The notes beneath the pieces were generated by a model. The model saw nothing but the letters and a program-made list of their open reading frames with translations. It was not told the DNA's origin and ran no database searches. Below are positions 17,329 through 25,978 of a stretch of DNA of 64,000 nt, piece by piece (within the stretch, counting starts at the first letter, position 1; the number at the start of each line of letters is the position of its first letter). The stretch is from the NCBI RefSeq assembly GCF_030813595.1, contig NZ_JAUSUH010000003.1, positions 434,001-498,000 of the forward strand, in the 5' to 3' direction. The stretch comes from Ancylobacter vacuolatus. Its GTDB lineage: Bacteria > Pseudomonadota > Alphaproteobacteria > Rhizobiales > Xanthobacteraceae. A program made the position numbers and the translations under genes.

Positions 17329-18260
17329 GCAAGTCGCGCCGCCAGGCCGAGCACGAAACGGGCGAGGCGTTGCTTGTCGGCGAGGCTGCGCATCAGGGTC
17401 GGGGTGGCGGCAATTTGCATTCCCGCGATCGCAAGGCCGGCATCAGCTTCGTCGACCACGAAGGCGTCGATCAGCCCTTCATAATGGCGCGCCACCGTTT
17501 CCGCGCTTGGCTCCAGCCCGAGCTCGGCCATCATCTTCGCCGTCGGCCCCTTCACCGCCTGCCCGGCGATGATCGGCGAGACGGCGATGACAGGCGCGGC
17601 GCACCCGGCCAGCGCCGCCCGCATCCCGGGCACGGCGAGAATAGGATCGACGCTGAGATAGGGGTTGGACGGGCACAGGATCACCGCCCGCAGGGCCGGA
17701 TCGGCAAAGGCCGCCGCCACCTCCGGCGCCATCCGCGCCTCACCGGCGCCAGCGAAATCGAGCCCGACCACGCGCGGCTCGCAGCGCCGGCGGACGAAAT
17801 AATGCTGGAAATCCAGCCATCCCTCGTCGGTGTGCACGCGGGTGGCGACCGGCTCGTCGCTCATCGGCACGATCCGCGCGCCGATGCCGAGCCGGCGCCG
17901 CAGCGCCTCCGTCACCTGCGAGAGCGTCTCGCCCGCCGCCAGGCGCCGCGTGCGCTCGACATGGATGGCGAGATCGCCATCGCCGAGCTGGAACCAGGCC
18001 TCGCCGCCCAGTTCCGCCAGCGCGCGCGTGAAGGTCCACGTCTCGTCACGCCGTCCCCAGCCCTTCACCGGGTCGTCGAGCCCGGCCAGCGTGTAGAGCA
18101 GCGTGTCGATGTCGGGCGAGATGTGCAGGCCGAGATGGCGGAAATCGTCGCCGGTGTTGGCGATGATGGTCAGCTCCCCCGGCGCCAGCACGCGGTCGAG
18201 GCCCAGCGCCAGCTTGGCGCCGCCGATACCGCCGGAAAGCGCGATCACCTGCCCGCTCAT
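17325..18260 (-). CDS. cofD: 2-phospho-L-lactate transferase (F420 biosynthesis)
   Basis: 311 residues. ALSGGIGGAKLALGLDRVL at the N-terminus and NTGDDFRHLGLHISPDID near residue 35 are the hallmark motifs of CofD/FbiA, which joins the activated phospholactate to Fo to give F420-0. ILCPSNPYLSVDPILAVPG further on fits the same family (usual form PSNPxxSIxPIL). Overlaps of four bases with cofE and cofC make this a coupled operon. The Fo synthase genes (cofG/cofH or fbiC) needed to make its acceptor are not in the window. Confidence 0.95.
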   Translation of the reverse strand: MSGQVIALSGGIGGAKLALGLDRVLAPGELTIIANTGDDFRHLGLHISPDIDTLLYTLAGLDDPVKGWGRRDETWTFTRALAELGGEAWFQLGDGDLAIHVERTRRLAAGETLSQVTEALRRRLGIGARIVPMSDEPVATRVHTDEGWLDFQHYFVRRRCEPRVVGLDFAGAGEARMAPEVAAAFADPALRAVILCPSNPYLSVDPILAVPGMRAALAGCAAPVIAVSPIIAGQAVKGPTAKMMAELGLEPSAETVARHYEGLIDAFVVDEADAGLAIAGMQIAATPTLMRSLADKQRLARFVLGLAARLA

Positions 18261-19030
18261 CGGAACAAATCCTCGGTTTCGGGGCGCAGGAGTTCAGCCG
18301 CCGGGTTCGGCGGCGCGCGCCAGGTGAGGCCGCGCATGAGAACAACCGGCCGCCCCTCATCCGCCGGCCCCATCAGCAGCGAGGCCGACGCGGCAATTTC
18401 ATCAGCGAAGCCAATCATCGTGACCTGAAGGGCCCGGCCGAACAAATCCGGGTCGCCGCGCCGGTCGATCAGCGCCGGCAGGCCGGCCGCGCCGATGGCG
18501 ATTCCCATCGTGCCGCGCCGCCAGGGCCGGCCAAAACTGTCATTGATTACCACGCCGACCGCCGCCCCGCTCGCCGCATGGAGCCGCGCCCGCAGACTTT
18601 CCGCGCTGGCGTCCGGGTTGTCAGGCAGCAGCAGCGCCACGTCACGCCCGTCTGAATCGACATTGGACTGGTCGATGCCGGCATTGGCCATGATCAGCCC
18701 GAGCCGGTGCTCGACGATCAGCACATGCGGCCGGGCGCGCACCACCCGGCGGCTTTCGCGCAGCACCAGTTCGACCAGGCGCGGGTCCTTAAGCACCTGA
18801 CTGGCCAGCGTTTTCGCCTCCGCAGAAGGCTCGATGGCGGCAAGGTCGACGAGCCTGCCCTCGGCCTTGGAGACGATCTTCTGCGCCAGCACGACCACAT
18901 CGCCATCCTGCAGTGGCACGCCCGCCCGCGCCACACCTTCGACGACCAAGCGGGAGAGATCATCTCCCTGGTTCACAAAGGGAAAATCCGGCAGCGCGAT
19001 GAGTTCGAGGCGGGCGGGGGTCGCGGGCAT
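18257..19030 (-). CDS. cofE: Coenzyme F420-0:L-glutamate ligase
   Basis: 257 residues, the archaeal-type single-domain length; mycobacterial FbiB has an extra nitroreductase domain that is absent here. Motifs are VVVLAQKIVSKAEGRLVDL, MANAGIDQSNVD and VVINDSFGRPWRRGTMGIAIG, all typical of CofE. It adds gamma-linked glutamates to F420-0 with GTP. It starts three bases after the stop of the F420-dependent dehydrogenase gene and overlaps cofD by four bases. Confidence 0.95.
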   Translation of the reverse strand: MPATPARLELIALPDFPFVNQGDDLSRLVVEGVARAGVPLQDGDVVVLAQKIVSKAEGRLVDLAAIEPSAEAKTLASQVLKDPRLVELVLRESRRVVRARPHVLIVEHRLGLIMANAGIDQSNVDSDGRDVALLLPDNPDASAESLRARLHAASGAAVGVVINDSFGRPWRRGTMGIAIGAAGLPALIDRRGDPDLFGRALQVTMIGFADEIAASASLLMGPADEGRPVVLMRGLTWRAPPNPAAELLRPETEDLFR

Positions 19031-19033
19031 GGC

Positions 19034-20035
19034 TCAGCCCAAGGCCGCGCGCAGCTTGGGCAGCACGGCGCTGGAATAGAGGCGCAGGAACCGCTCCTGG
19101 TCCTCGCCGGGGGCGTGGAACACCAGATGGCGGAAGCCGAGGTCGACATAGGGGCGGATGCGCTCGACATGCTCGTCGGCGTCGTCGGAGACGATCCAGC
19201 GGCTGGCCGCCCGCTCGGCCGGCAGCGCATCGGCGAGGCGCTCCATCTCCAGCGGGTCCTCGACCGAGTGCTTCTCCTCCGGCGACAGCGCCAGCGCCGC
19301 CCAGTGGCGCGTGTCGGCCAGCGCGCGGGCCTTGTCGGTGTCGAAAGAGACCTTCATTTCGATCATCCGGTCGTAATCCCCGGCCCGGCCGGCCTCCTCC
19401 AGCCCGGCGGCGACGTTGGGAAGCAGCGTGTCACGGTACAAATCCCAGGATTTTCCGCTGGTGCAGATGAAGCCATCACCGGCGCGCCCGGCAAATTTCG
19501 CCACCATCGGCCCGGCACCGGCGATGTAGATCGGCACGGGTTCTTCCGGTCGATCATAGATGGTGGCGCGCTCGGTCCGGTAAAACGCTCCCTCGAAGCT
19601 TACGCGCTCCTCGCTCCAGAGCTGGCGGATCAGACGCACGGCCTCGCGCAGGCGGGCGAAACGTTCCTTCATCTCCGGCCACGGCGCGCCGGTGGCGGGG
19701 ACTTCATTGAGCGATTCACCGGAACCGACACCGAGAATGACGCGCCCGGGGTAAAGCTGCCCCAGCGTTCCGAAGGCCTGGGCGACCATGGAGGGGTGGT
19801 GGCGGAAGGTGGGGGTGAGGACGCTCGTGCCCATTACGATGCGCGAGGTCGAGGCGCCCAATGCGCCGAGCCAGGCGAGGGCGGAGGGGGCGTGCCCGCC
19901 CGTGTGGCGCCAGGGCTGGAAATGATCGCTGACGAAGACGGAATCGAAGCCGCAGCGCTCCGCCAGAACGGCGTAGTCGAGCAGCCTGCGCGCGTCGAAC
20001 TGTTCCGCCGACGCCTTGTAGCCGAGCCTGAGCAT
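19034..20035 (-). CDS. fgd: F420-dependent glucose-6-phosphate dehydrogenase-like enzyme
   Basis: 333 residues, start preceded by AGGAGG at 5-base spacing. It follows mycobacterial FGD1 almost residue by residue from [10 protein letters not shown] and [16 protein letters not shown] to [13 protein letters not shown]. By comparison with FGD1 as remembered, the catalytic Asp-His (here D37, H38), W42 and E107 are present, as are the three phosphate-binding residues K195, K255 and R279. This supports reduction of F420 with glucose-6-phosphate rather than a generic luciferase-like monooxygenase. First gene of the fgd-cofE-cofD-cofC operon. A related sugar-6-phosphate is the main alternative substrate. 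Confidence 0.88.
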   Translation of the reverse strand: MLRLGYKASAEQFDARRLLDYAVLAERCGFDSVFVSDHFQPWRHTGGHAPSALAWLGALGASTSRIVMGTSVLTPTFRHHPSMVAQAFGTLGQLYPGRVILGVGSGESLNEVPATGAPWPEMKERFARLREAVRLIRQLWSEERVSFEGAFYRTERATIYDRPEEPVPIYIAGAGPMVAKFAGRAGDGFICTSGKSWDLYRDTLLPNVAAGLEEAGRAGDYDRMIEMKVSFDTDKARALADTRHWAALALSPEEKHSVEDPLEMERLADALPAERAASRWIVSDDADEHVERIRPYVDLGFRHLVFHAPGEDQERFLRLYSSAVLPKLRAALG

Positions 20036-20129
20036 GATCCCTCCTGCCGTCGAGAGGGAGGATCATAGAGTCATATCGTCGTGCAGCACAATATGATAAA
20101 TTATCTTTCTAAAACAATGAACTGACTTT

Positions 20130-20582
20130 TCATTTCCGTCGTATATGCGCGATCAGCGCCTCCACCGCGACGCCGTAGCCGGAGGGCCCCAGCCCGATGA
20201 TGCAGCCCATCACCGCCGCCGCCAGAGGGGCGTGGTGGCGGAATTTCTCGCGCTGGAACACGTTGCTCACATGCACCTGGATCGCCGGCTTTGCCACGGC
20301 CGCGAGGGCGTCGAGCAGGGCGATCGAGGTATAGGACAGGCTGCCGGCATTGATGACGATGCCGTCCGCCCCCATTTGTGCCTCCTGAATCCAGTCGACC
20401 AGCACGCCCTCATGGTTGGACTGGCGGAAATCCACCGTTGCGCCAAGGGCTTGCGCCCGCGCCCGGCAGTCCTGCGCGATATCCTCAAGGGTCAGCGAAC
20501 CATAGGGGCCGGTGGGGTCGAGGCCATAGAGATTGGTGTTGGCACCGCTGAGGACGAACAGGCGGACGGGCGACAGGCTCAT
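20130..20582 (-). CDS. Type II dehydroquinase-like protein with altered active site
   Basis: 150 residues, normal length for AroQ. It keeps N15 and Y27 of the N-terminal loop, N78, H104 (VHVSN) and R111. Against the M. tuberculosis enzyme it has lost the lid arginine (GLDPTGPYG instead of an R-x-P-x-x-Y loop), has Tyr84 for the active-site histidine (SLSYTS for GLTHTS) and Gln102 for the glutamate before HxSN. It is therefore probably not the housekeeping shikimate enzyme but a (de)hydratase with another substrate. It is the distal gene of the HpaB-type operon, 26 bases after the GST gene. Confidence 0.82.
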   Translation of the reverse strand: MSLSPVRLFVLSGANTNLYGLDPTGPYGSLTLEDIAQDCRARAQALGATVDFRQSNHEGVLVDWIQEAQMGADGIVINAGSLSYTSIALLDALAAVAKPAIQVHVSNVFQREKFRHHAPLAAAVMGCIIGLGPSGYGVAVEALIAHIRRK

Positions 20583-20608
20583 GATATCTAACGCTTTTCC
20601 GGGACGGG

Positions 20609-21235
20609 TCAGGCAACGCGCTCATGCGGGCGGGTGGCGGCCATGGAAGGGCGCGCATCGAAGGCGGCGAACCATGCCGCCGCCGCCGGCCGGCCCTGCC
20701 GCCATTGCAAATCCGCATAGCGGAAGTCGAGATAGCCGAGCGCGCAGCCAAGCGTAATCAGGCCGATGTGGTGGAGTGTCGGTGCAATGAGGCCAGTGTG
20801 TGCAGCCTGCTCGATCACATCGAGCCCGCCCGCGATCTTGGCCATCTGCCCCTGTGACCAGTCCGGCCAGCGCAGCGGCTCCGGGCGCATCACGCTCTCA
20901 TAGCGCAGGCCGACGGCGGCATCGAGGAGGCCGTCGCCAAGCGCCTGCAGGGTCAGCGCCGGCCAGCGCGCCGGGCCGGTGGGGAAGAGCGCGGTGTCGC
21001 CGGCGAGGTCGGCGAGATATTCGCAGATGACGGCGCTGTCATAGAGCGCGGTGCCGTCATCCAGCAGCAGCGCCGGGATCTTGCCGAGCGGGTTCAGCGC
21101 CGTCAGCGCCGGGTCGCGCTCGAGCGGGCTGGCGGCGTTGAAGACGATCTCGATCCGCTCCGTGAGGCCGGTCTCCCGCGCGACGACCATGACCTTGCGC
21201 ACAAAAGGCGATGTGGGGGCGTGCAGCAGCTTCAC
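20609..21235 (-). CDS. Glutathione S-transferase family protein
   Basis: 208 residues. The N-terminal thioredoxin-like domain begins MKLLHAPTSPFVRKVMVVAR, with the catalytic Ser/Cys region at SPF and the cis-proline region IPALLLDDGTALYDSAVICEYLADL. A helical C-terminal domain follows. It overlaps the GlcG-like gene by four bases. In a catabolic operon it may isomerise, open or detoxify an electrophilic intermediate with glutathione (inference). Confidence 0.9.
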   Translation of the reverse strand: MKLLHAPTSPFVRKVMVVARETGLTERIEIVFNAASPLERDPALTALNPLGKIPALLLDDGTALYDSAVICEYLADLAGDTALFPTGPARWPALTLQALGDGLLDAAVGLRYESVMRPEPLRWPDWSQGQMAKIAGGLDVIEQAAHTGLIAPTLHHIGLITLGCALGYLDFRYADLQWRQGRPAAAAWFAAFDARPSMAATRPHERVA

Positions 21236-21657
21236 GGGATCTGGTCCTCCGCCCCGATGGCGGCCAGCGCGGCGCGCGCCACTTCGACATCCTCCGCCCC
21301 CTTGCCCGAGCCCACCCCGATGCCGCCGACGCAGACGCCGTCGATGATGATCGGCAGGCCGCCTTCCAGATTGGTCAGCCGCTGGCCGGCGGCGAGCGAG
21401 AGCTTGATCTCGTCGGCCGGGTTCAGCCGGGAGCTCGGCTGGCGGTGCGAGGCGGCGGTGATCGCCTTCGACAGCGAGGTCTCGCGCGAGAGCAGCTTGG
21501 CGCCGTCCATCCGCACGAAGGCGAGGAGATTGCCGCCCTCATCAACGATGTTGATGTTCTGAGGCACCCCCATCGCGCTCGCCTTGGCGACGGCGGCGGC
21601 AAGCATTTTCAGCGCCCCCTCATGGGTGAGCTTCAGGGCCGGGCGGGTGACGGACAT
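21232..21657 (-). CDS. GlcG/HbpS-family protein
   Basis: 141 residues from MSVTRPALKLTHEGALKML. The sequence has the family pattern: ALKLTHEGALKMLAAAV, VDEGGNLLAFVRMDGA, SLSKAITAA, and GGLPIIIDGVCVGGIGVGSG. Members bind haem, cobalamin-like ligands or small molecules and are often found in dicarboxylate, glycolate or aromatic catabolic operons without a settled role. The upstream open frame reads through the gap to DUF1028 but is not protein-like. It overlaps the GST gene by four bases. Confidence 0.88.
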   Translation of the reverse strand: MSVTRPALKLTHEGALKMLAAAVAKASAMGVPQNINIVDEGGNLLAFVRMDGAKLLSRETSLSKAITAASHRQPSSRLNPADEIKLSLAAGQRLTNLEGGLPIIIDGVCVGGIGVGSGKGAEDVEVARAALAAIGAEDQIP

Positions 21658-21718
21658 GGGGCCTCGCGGGGCTGGCGGGAGGGGGCAGGCGGAGAGGGAT
21701 GCGTGCTTCGAGGCGCGC

Positions 21719-22393
21719 TCACTCATCCCCCGGCACGCCATAGGACGGCGCGGTGGAGGGGTCGAGGGCGCGGGTGACATAGGCCTCCATCTGCGGCTTC
21801 CACAGCTCCCACAGAGCGGCCAGCGCGCCGATCGGGTCGCTCTCATGCCAGTCGACGCGCAGATCGGCCACCGGCCACGCCACCTTGTCGACGATGAGCA
21901 TGCCGACCGAATGCACCGGGCCCTCCTCGCCGCCGGCCAGCAGCGCGGCGTTCATGGCAGCGATCAGGCGATCGCCGAGGGGTCCATGCGCGTCCGCGAA
22001 GGCCTCGATCATGGCCTGCGGCACATGCGGCGAGGAGAGGAGGTTGCCGGCCGCCACCACGCCCTCGCCTTCGGCGATGTGATGGGTGCCGAGCGTCCTG
22101 GCGCCGGAGAAGCCGGCGGTGCGGCCCTGCGCATCGACCAGCGCGACCTGGCGATAGTCGATATGCGAACCTTCGGCCCGCAGCCGGGCCAGCGCTTCCG
22201 GCGCCGACAGGCCGGACGCCATCAAATCCAGCCCCTTGGGCCCCAGGGTGGGGTCGGTGATGTTCTGCGTCGCCACCGCCCCCACCCCGGCGCGGGCATG
22301 GGCGCAGCGCGCCGCCACGCAGGGCGAGGAGGAGGACACCGCGATGCCGAACTGGCCGGTGCGCGGGCAGCGGGCGGAAATGGAGAAGGTCAT
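21719..22393 (-). CDS. DUF1028 family protein (Ntn-hydrolase-like)
   Basis: 224 residues starting MTFSISARCPRTGQFGIAVS, the diagnostic DUF1028 opening, followed by CVAARCAHARAGVGAVATQ and NLLSSPHVPQAMIEAF. The family is thought to adopt an Ntn-hydrolase fold and is repeatedly found beside Rid proteins and peptide or amide catabolism. Here it lies directly after the Rid gene (10 bases), so an amide or imine hydrolysis step is plausible. The exact reaction is unknown. Confidence 0.88.
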   Translation of the reverse strand: MTFSISARCPRTGQFGIAVSSSSPCVAARCAHARAGVGAVATQNITDPTLGPKGLDLMASGLSAPEALARLRAEGSHIDYRQVALVDAQGRTAGFSGARTLGTHHIAEGEGVVAAGNLLSSPHVPQAMIEAFADAHGPLGDRLIAAMNAALLAGGEEGPVHSVGMLIVDKVAWPVADLRVDWHESDPIGALAALWELWKPQMEAYVTRALDPSTAPSYGVPGDE

Positions 22394-22403
22394 GCCCGCG
22401 CCC

Positions 22404-22826
22404 TCACGCGGGATCGGGAATGACAGCGGTGATCTCGATTTCCACCACCCATTCCGGCCGCGCCAGAGCGGGCACCACAAGGCCGGTGGAACAGGGGAAC
22501 ACGCCGGCCAGCCACTTGCCCATTTCCTGATACACCGCCTCGCGGTAGCGGATATCGGTGAGGTAGACGACGATGCGGCAGATATGGCTCATCTCGCTGC
22601 CCGCTTCTTCCAGCAGCATCTTGATATTGGCCATCGCCTTGGCGGTCTGCGCGCCGGCATCGCCGACATGGAGGCTCTCACGCGTGTCGAGGTCCTGCGA
22701 CACCTGCCCGCGCAGGAACACCATGGTCCCGCGCGCCACCACGCCCTGCGAGAGGTCGTTGTTCAGCTTCTGCTCGGGGTAGGTTTCCTTGGTGTTGAAG
22801 GGGCGGATGCGCGTGTGCGTCGGCAT
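22404..22826 (-). CDS. Rid-family (RidA/YjgF) deaminase-like protein
   Basis: 140 residues from MPTHTRIRPFNTKETYPEQK. LRGQVSQDLDTRESLHVGDAGAQ is the Rid motif region, MANIKMLLEEAGSEMSHICRIVVYLTDI the central helix and strand, and CSTGLVVPALARPEWVVEIEITAV the C-terminal signature. The usual catalytic arginine site (R before xALxxP) is replaced by a CSTGLVVPAL segment, as in several non-RidA subgroups. Rid proteins hydrolyse reactive enamines or imines; beside a flavin monooxygenase this mirrors the Rut pyrimidine pathway (inference). Confidence 0.9.
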   Translation of the reverse strand: MPTHTRIRPFNTKETYPEQKLNNDLSQGVVARGTMVFLRGQVSQDLDTRESLHVGDAGAQTAKAMANIKMLLEEAGSEMSHICRIVVYLTDIRYREAVYQEMGKWLAGVFPCSTGLVVPALARPEWVVEIEITAVIPDPA

Positions 22827-22869
22827 GAAGGGGCTCTTTGCTGGAGAATGAAGAGACAGGGGACGGCGC

Positions 22870-23361
22870 TCACGCCACTTCGAGCCGGCGGTAGCTGCGG
22901 TTGGAATAGACCAGCGGGTGTTCGGCATGGGTTTCGATCGCCACCACGTCGCCGGTGATGATGCGGTGGGTGCCGTAGTCGAACACCTCAGCCAGACGGC
23001 AGTCAAAGCGACACAAGGCCCCCTGCAGCAGCGGCGCGCCGGTGGTGAGGCCGTCCCATTGCCCGGCGCCGAAGCGGTCCTCGCGCAGTTCCGGCACCAG
23101 CCCGGCGAAGCTATCCGCCACGCGCTGCTGGCCCTGCGCCAAGATGTTCGCCGCGAACACGCCATTGGCGAGCAGCACCGGCAGGCAGCGGCTGTCGCGG
23201 TGCAGGCAGAACAGCAGCGAGGGCGGCTCCAACGACAGCGAGGACAGGCTGGATACGGTGACGCCGACACGGCCATGCGCCCCGTCGCTCGTCACCACGG
23301 TCACGCCGGCCGCGGTGCGGCCCATGGCGTGGCGGAAGGCGGCGGGGTCGATGGCGTGCAT
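22870..23361 (-). CDS. Flavin reductase (HpaC/RutF type)
   Basis: 163 residues. FRHAMGRTAAGVTVVTSDG, GVTVSSLSSLSLEPPSLLFC and AANILAQGQQRVADSFAG are the standard flavin-reductase-like FMN-binding signatures. It would supply reduced FAD/FMN to the HpaB-type monooxygenase whose gene ends 12 bases upstream. Length and gene order (monooxygenase then reductase) match two-component flavin monooxygenases. It is cytosolic and uses NAD(P)H. Confidence 0.92.
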   Translation of the reverse strand: MHAIDPAAFRHAMGRTAAGVTVVTSDGAHGRVGVTVSSLSSLSLEPPSLLFCLHRDSRCLPVLLANGVFAANILAQGQQRVADSFAGLVPELREDRFGAGQWDGLTTGAPLLQGALCRFDCRLAEVFDYGTHRIITGDVVAIETHAEHPLVYSNRSYRRLEVA

Positions 23362-23373
23362 AGGCGGGGGTCC

Positions 23374-24837
23374 CTAGTTGGTGCCAGTGACTTTGCCCAC
23401 CACCTTGTCCGACAGCCCGGCCGCCTTGCGGACGAAATCGAGCGGGCCGGAGAAGTCGAAGGCGTTGTAGACGGCGTTCAGATGATTGAAGTGCGGCGCC
23501 TGCGCGAACTGCACGAAGGTGAGCCGGTGGCCGGCATAGTCGGAGTTCAGGAGGTCGCGGGCGAAGGCCAGCAGCTTGCGGCGGTCTTCCGATTCCCACT
23601 GCTTGTTCAGCGTGTAGAACTTCTTCAGCCAGTCGCCCGAGCCGGCATTGTGGAAGGCGGCGGCGTTCGGGGTGACGCAGATCTGCCCGCCGCACAATTC
23701 GCGGGCAATGTGCATCATCGCCGGCAGGTTGGCGCAGCCATGCACGCGGCCGGCATAGAGCATCGACTGGTTGGGCATCAGCAGCCCGCCCGGGCTCTTC
23801 TCCGCCAGCGCGATCGAGGCGGTGAGATGGGCGTTGATGCCCTCGCGATAGACCACCAGATCGGCCAGCTTCTCCCGCACCGACTGCAGCTTGTCGAGGC
23901 CGGTCTGCTTGGCGTTCCACATCGCCGCTCCGATCATCATGTCGGCGACATAGAGCAGGCGGTGGACGTAAGGAAACGCCGAGTAACGGTGCAGCGTGGC
24001 GCGGATGTACTGCGCCGCCTTGGTGTGGCGGTAGAAGAACACGTTCTCCCACGGGATCAGCACATTGTCGAAGATGACGAGGGATTCGACCTCGTCGAAC
24101 TTGTTGGCCAGCGGGTAGTCCTGCGGGTCGGTGCGGCCGGCGAAGGAGGAGCGGCAGATCTGCTTCACCCCCGGCGCGCTCATCGAGATGATGCCACCCA
24201 CGGCATAGTCGGACAGCGTCTCATTGGTCCAGGCGCCGACGGTGGGCTTGAGGAAGGCCTGGTCGGCATAGGCGGCGGCGGTCTCGTACTTCGCGCCGCG
24301 AATGACGATGCCGGCATCGGTCTCCTTGACCACGTGCACCATCATGTCGGGGTCCTGCTCCTGCGGCGGCAGGGAGCGGTCGCCCTTGGGATCGGTGTTG
24401 GCCGAGATGTGGAAGATGTCGTTGTCGAAGATGTTCTGCACATGCTTGTCGACATTGTCGGCAAAGCGCGGGTCATATTCGGCCAGCACGTCGCGCCCGT
24501 CGATCAGCGACCAGACTTCGCCGATGGTCTCGTCGCCGACGCGGGTGACGACGCCGCCAATGTCCTTCATGACGAGATCGACGGCCTCGACCTTGTCGTT
24601 CCAGTCCTTGGTCTCGCGCGGCGGCTTGTAGAAGATGGTGTTGCGCTTGTTCTCTTCGACATAGGTGAGGCGGTCCTGATAGGTCGCCTCATGCGCCATG
24701 TCGTACATGCGCGCGCGCACGTCGACGATCGGCTTGAAGGCGGGGTGGGTGGTGACATCCTTCACCCGCTCGCCGTCCATCCAGACTTCGCGACCGTCCT
24801 GAAGCCCCTGCCGATAGTCCTGCCCTGTGCGGATCAT
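23374..24837 (-). CDS. HpaB-family FADH2-dependent monooxygenase, oxygenase component
   Basis: 487 residues, normal for 4-hydroxyphenylacetate 3-monooxygenase large components. N-terminal helices start MIRTGQDYRQGLQDGREVWMD; later NTDPKGDRS and the middle IPWENVFFYRH are typical, as is LCGGQICVTPNAAAF near the C-terminal helix bundle. It hydroxylates a phenol or N-heteroaromatic ring with reduced flavin from the next gene. The neighbours (Rid, DUF1028, AroQ-like, GST, GlcG-like) are not those of the 4-hydroxyphenylacetate meta pathway, so the substrate is probably different. It is the first gene of the minus-strand arm. A palindrome ending in AGGAAA lies 11 bases before its ATG and overlaps the ribosome-binding region. 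Confidence 0.9.
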   Translation of the reverse strand: MIRTGQDYRQGLQDGREVWMDGERVKDVTTHPAFKPIVDVRARMYDMAHEATYQDRLTYVEENKRNTIFYKPPRETKDWNDKVEAVDLVMKDIGGVVTRVGDETIGEVWSLIDGRDVLAEYDPRFADNVDKHVQNIFDNDIFHISANTDPKGDRSLPPQEQDPDMMVHVVKETDAGIVIRGAKYETAAAYADQAFLKPTVGAWTNETLSDYAVGGIISMSAPGVKQICRSSFAGRTDPQDYPLANKFDEVESLVIFDNVLIPWENVFFYRHTKAAQYIRATLHRYSAFPYVHRLLYVADMMIGAAMWNAKQTGLDKLQSVREKLADLVVYREGINAHLTASIALAEKSPGGLLMPNQSMLYAGRVHGCANLPAMMHIARELCGGQICVTPNAAAFHNAGSGDWLKKFYTLNKQWESEDRRKLLAFARDLLNSDYAGHRLTFVQFAQAPHFNHLNAVYNAFDFSGPLDFVRKAAGLSDKVVGKVTGTN

Positions 24838-24847
24838 TGAAGCATCC

Positions 24848-24898
24848 TTTTCCTGTCAGGAAATATTGCGTTGGGCCGATAGATCGGTAAAATATTTT
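24848..24898 (-). promoter_or_regulatory. Promoter/operator element 1 with palindrome TTTCCTGTCAGGAAA
   Basis: A 15-base palindrome (24849-24863, seven-base arms, one-base centre) contains a T-N11-A LysR-type box. About 26 bases upstream in the hpaB direction lies the self-complementary AAAATATTTT (24889-24898). The same two parts in the same order and orientation recur at 26607-26658, in front of the opposite arm. The palindrome touches the hpaB ribosome-binding region, so binding could also block transcription or translation. Confidence 0.65.
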
Positions 24899-24926
24899 GA
24901 TTCATTCCTCGACATAGAAAATCCTG

Positions 24927-25871
24927 ATGAACATCTCGCTGCGCGCCCTGCGCTACGTCGTGGCCACCGCCGATTTCGGCAATCTGACCGAGGCGGCGCG
25001 GCATCTGAACGTCTCGCAGCCCTCGATCTCGGCGGCCATCGCCCAGTTCGAGGCGGAGTACGGCGTGCAGGTCTTCGTGCGGCACCATGCAAAAGGCGTG
25101 ACGACCACCATCGCCGGCACCCGCATCGTCAATGAGGCGCGCCTGCTGCTGAACCATGCCCGCGATTTCGGCCAGAACGCCCGCGCCATGGCCGACGAGG
25201 TGCGCGGCGAGATCGCGGTCGGCTGCTTCTGGACCATCGCCACCCATTTCATGCCTGGCCTGCTCTCGGCCTTCGCCGGCTCGCATCCCGGCATCACGGT
25301 GAGCCTCGACGAGGGCGACCAGCAGCAGATTCTCGACGCGGTGGTGTCTGGCCGCACCGAGATGGCGCTGTCCTATGAATTCGCCCGGCCGGAGGAAGTG
25401 ATGGCCGAGCCGCTGGCCGAATTGCCGCCCTATGCGGTGCTGCACCCGGACCACCCGCTGGCGCAGCGCGAGCGGATCAGCCTCGCGGATCTGCGCGACG
25501 AGCCGTTCATCCTGCTCGACCTGCCGCATTCGCGCGACTATTTCATGGGGCTGTTCCGCTCGGTCGGGGTGGAACCGCAGATCGCCTTCCGCTCGCGGGC
25601 CTATGAGCTGACGCGCGGCCTGGTCGGCCATGGGCGCGGCTACACGATCCAGAACGTGCTGCCGCGCACCCAGATCACCCATGATGGCGGGCGCGTCGCC
25701 TCGGTGCCGCTGACCGACACGCTGCCGCCCGTGCGGCTGGTGAGCCTGCGCCTGCGCCGGCAGGCGCCGCGCCCGGCGGTGGAAGTGTTCGCCCGCCACC
25801 TCAAGGCGGCCTTCGCGCCCGGCGGCATTTTCGAGCCCGGCACGCTCTCGCCGCGCGCGACGGTGCGCTAG
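24927..25871 (+). CDS. LysR-family transcriptional regulator
   Basis: 314 residues. The N-terminal winged helix (1-60) includes NLTEAARHLNVSQPSISAAI, the usual LysR recognition helix. The C-terminal effector domain begins near residue 92 (GEIAVGCFWTIATHFMPGLL) and is of the type that binds small acids. It is divergent from the hpaB-type gene over an 89-base spacer with a palindromic box. The same box precedes the 2-hydroxyacid dehydrogenase gene, so this protein is the best candidate for the regulator of both arms. The ligand is unknown. Confidence 0.92.
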   Translation: MNISLRALRYVVATADFGNLTEAARHLNVSQPSISAAIAQFEAEYGVQVFVRHHAKGVTTTIAGTRIVNEARLLLNHARDFGQNARAMADEVRGEIAVGCFWTIATHFMPGLLSAFAGSHPGITVSLDEGDQQQILDAVVSGRTEMALSYEFARPEEVMAEPLAELPPYAVLHPDHPLAQRERISLADLRDEPFILLDLPHSRDYFMGLFRSVGVEPQIAFRSRAYELTRGLVGHGRGYTIQNVLPRTQITHDGGRVASVPLTDTLPPVRLVSLRLRRQAPRPAVEVFARHLKAAFAPGGIFEPGTLSPRATVR

Positions 25872-25978
25872 CGATAGGCCGCGCCTATCCAGTGCATCCG
25901 CAAACTGTTTCCCGCAGCGATTGCCTCAAGGGCCGGCGGCTCTCTAGACCGGGACAGGATGAGCAGGGGCGAGGGGCA

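Noticed and set aside
20130-20582. Shikimate pathway aroQ
   Set aside because: Three active-site residues are replaced and the gene lies in a catabolic operon.
23374-24837. 4-hydroxyphenylacetate 3-monooxygenase hpaB with certainty
   Set aside because: The family is clear but none of the homoprotocatechuate meta-cleavage genes is present, so the substrate name was withheld.
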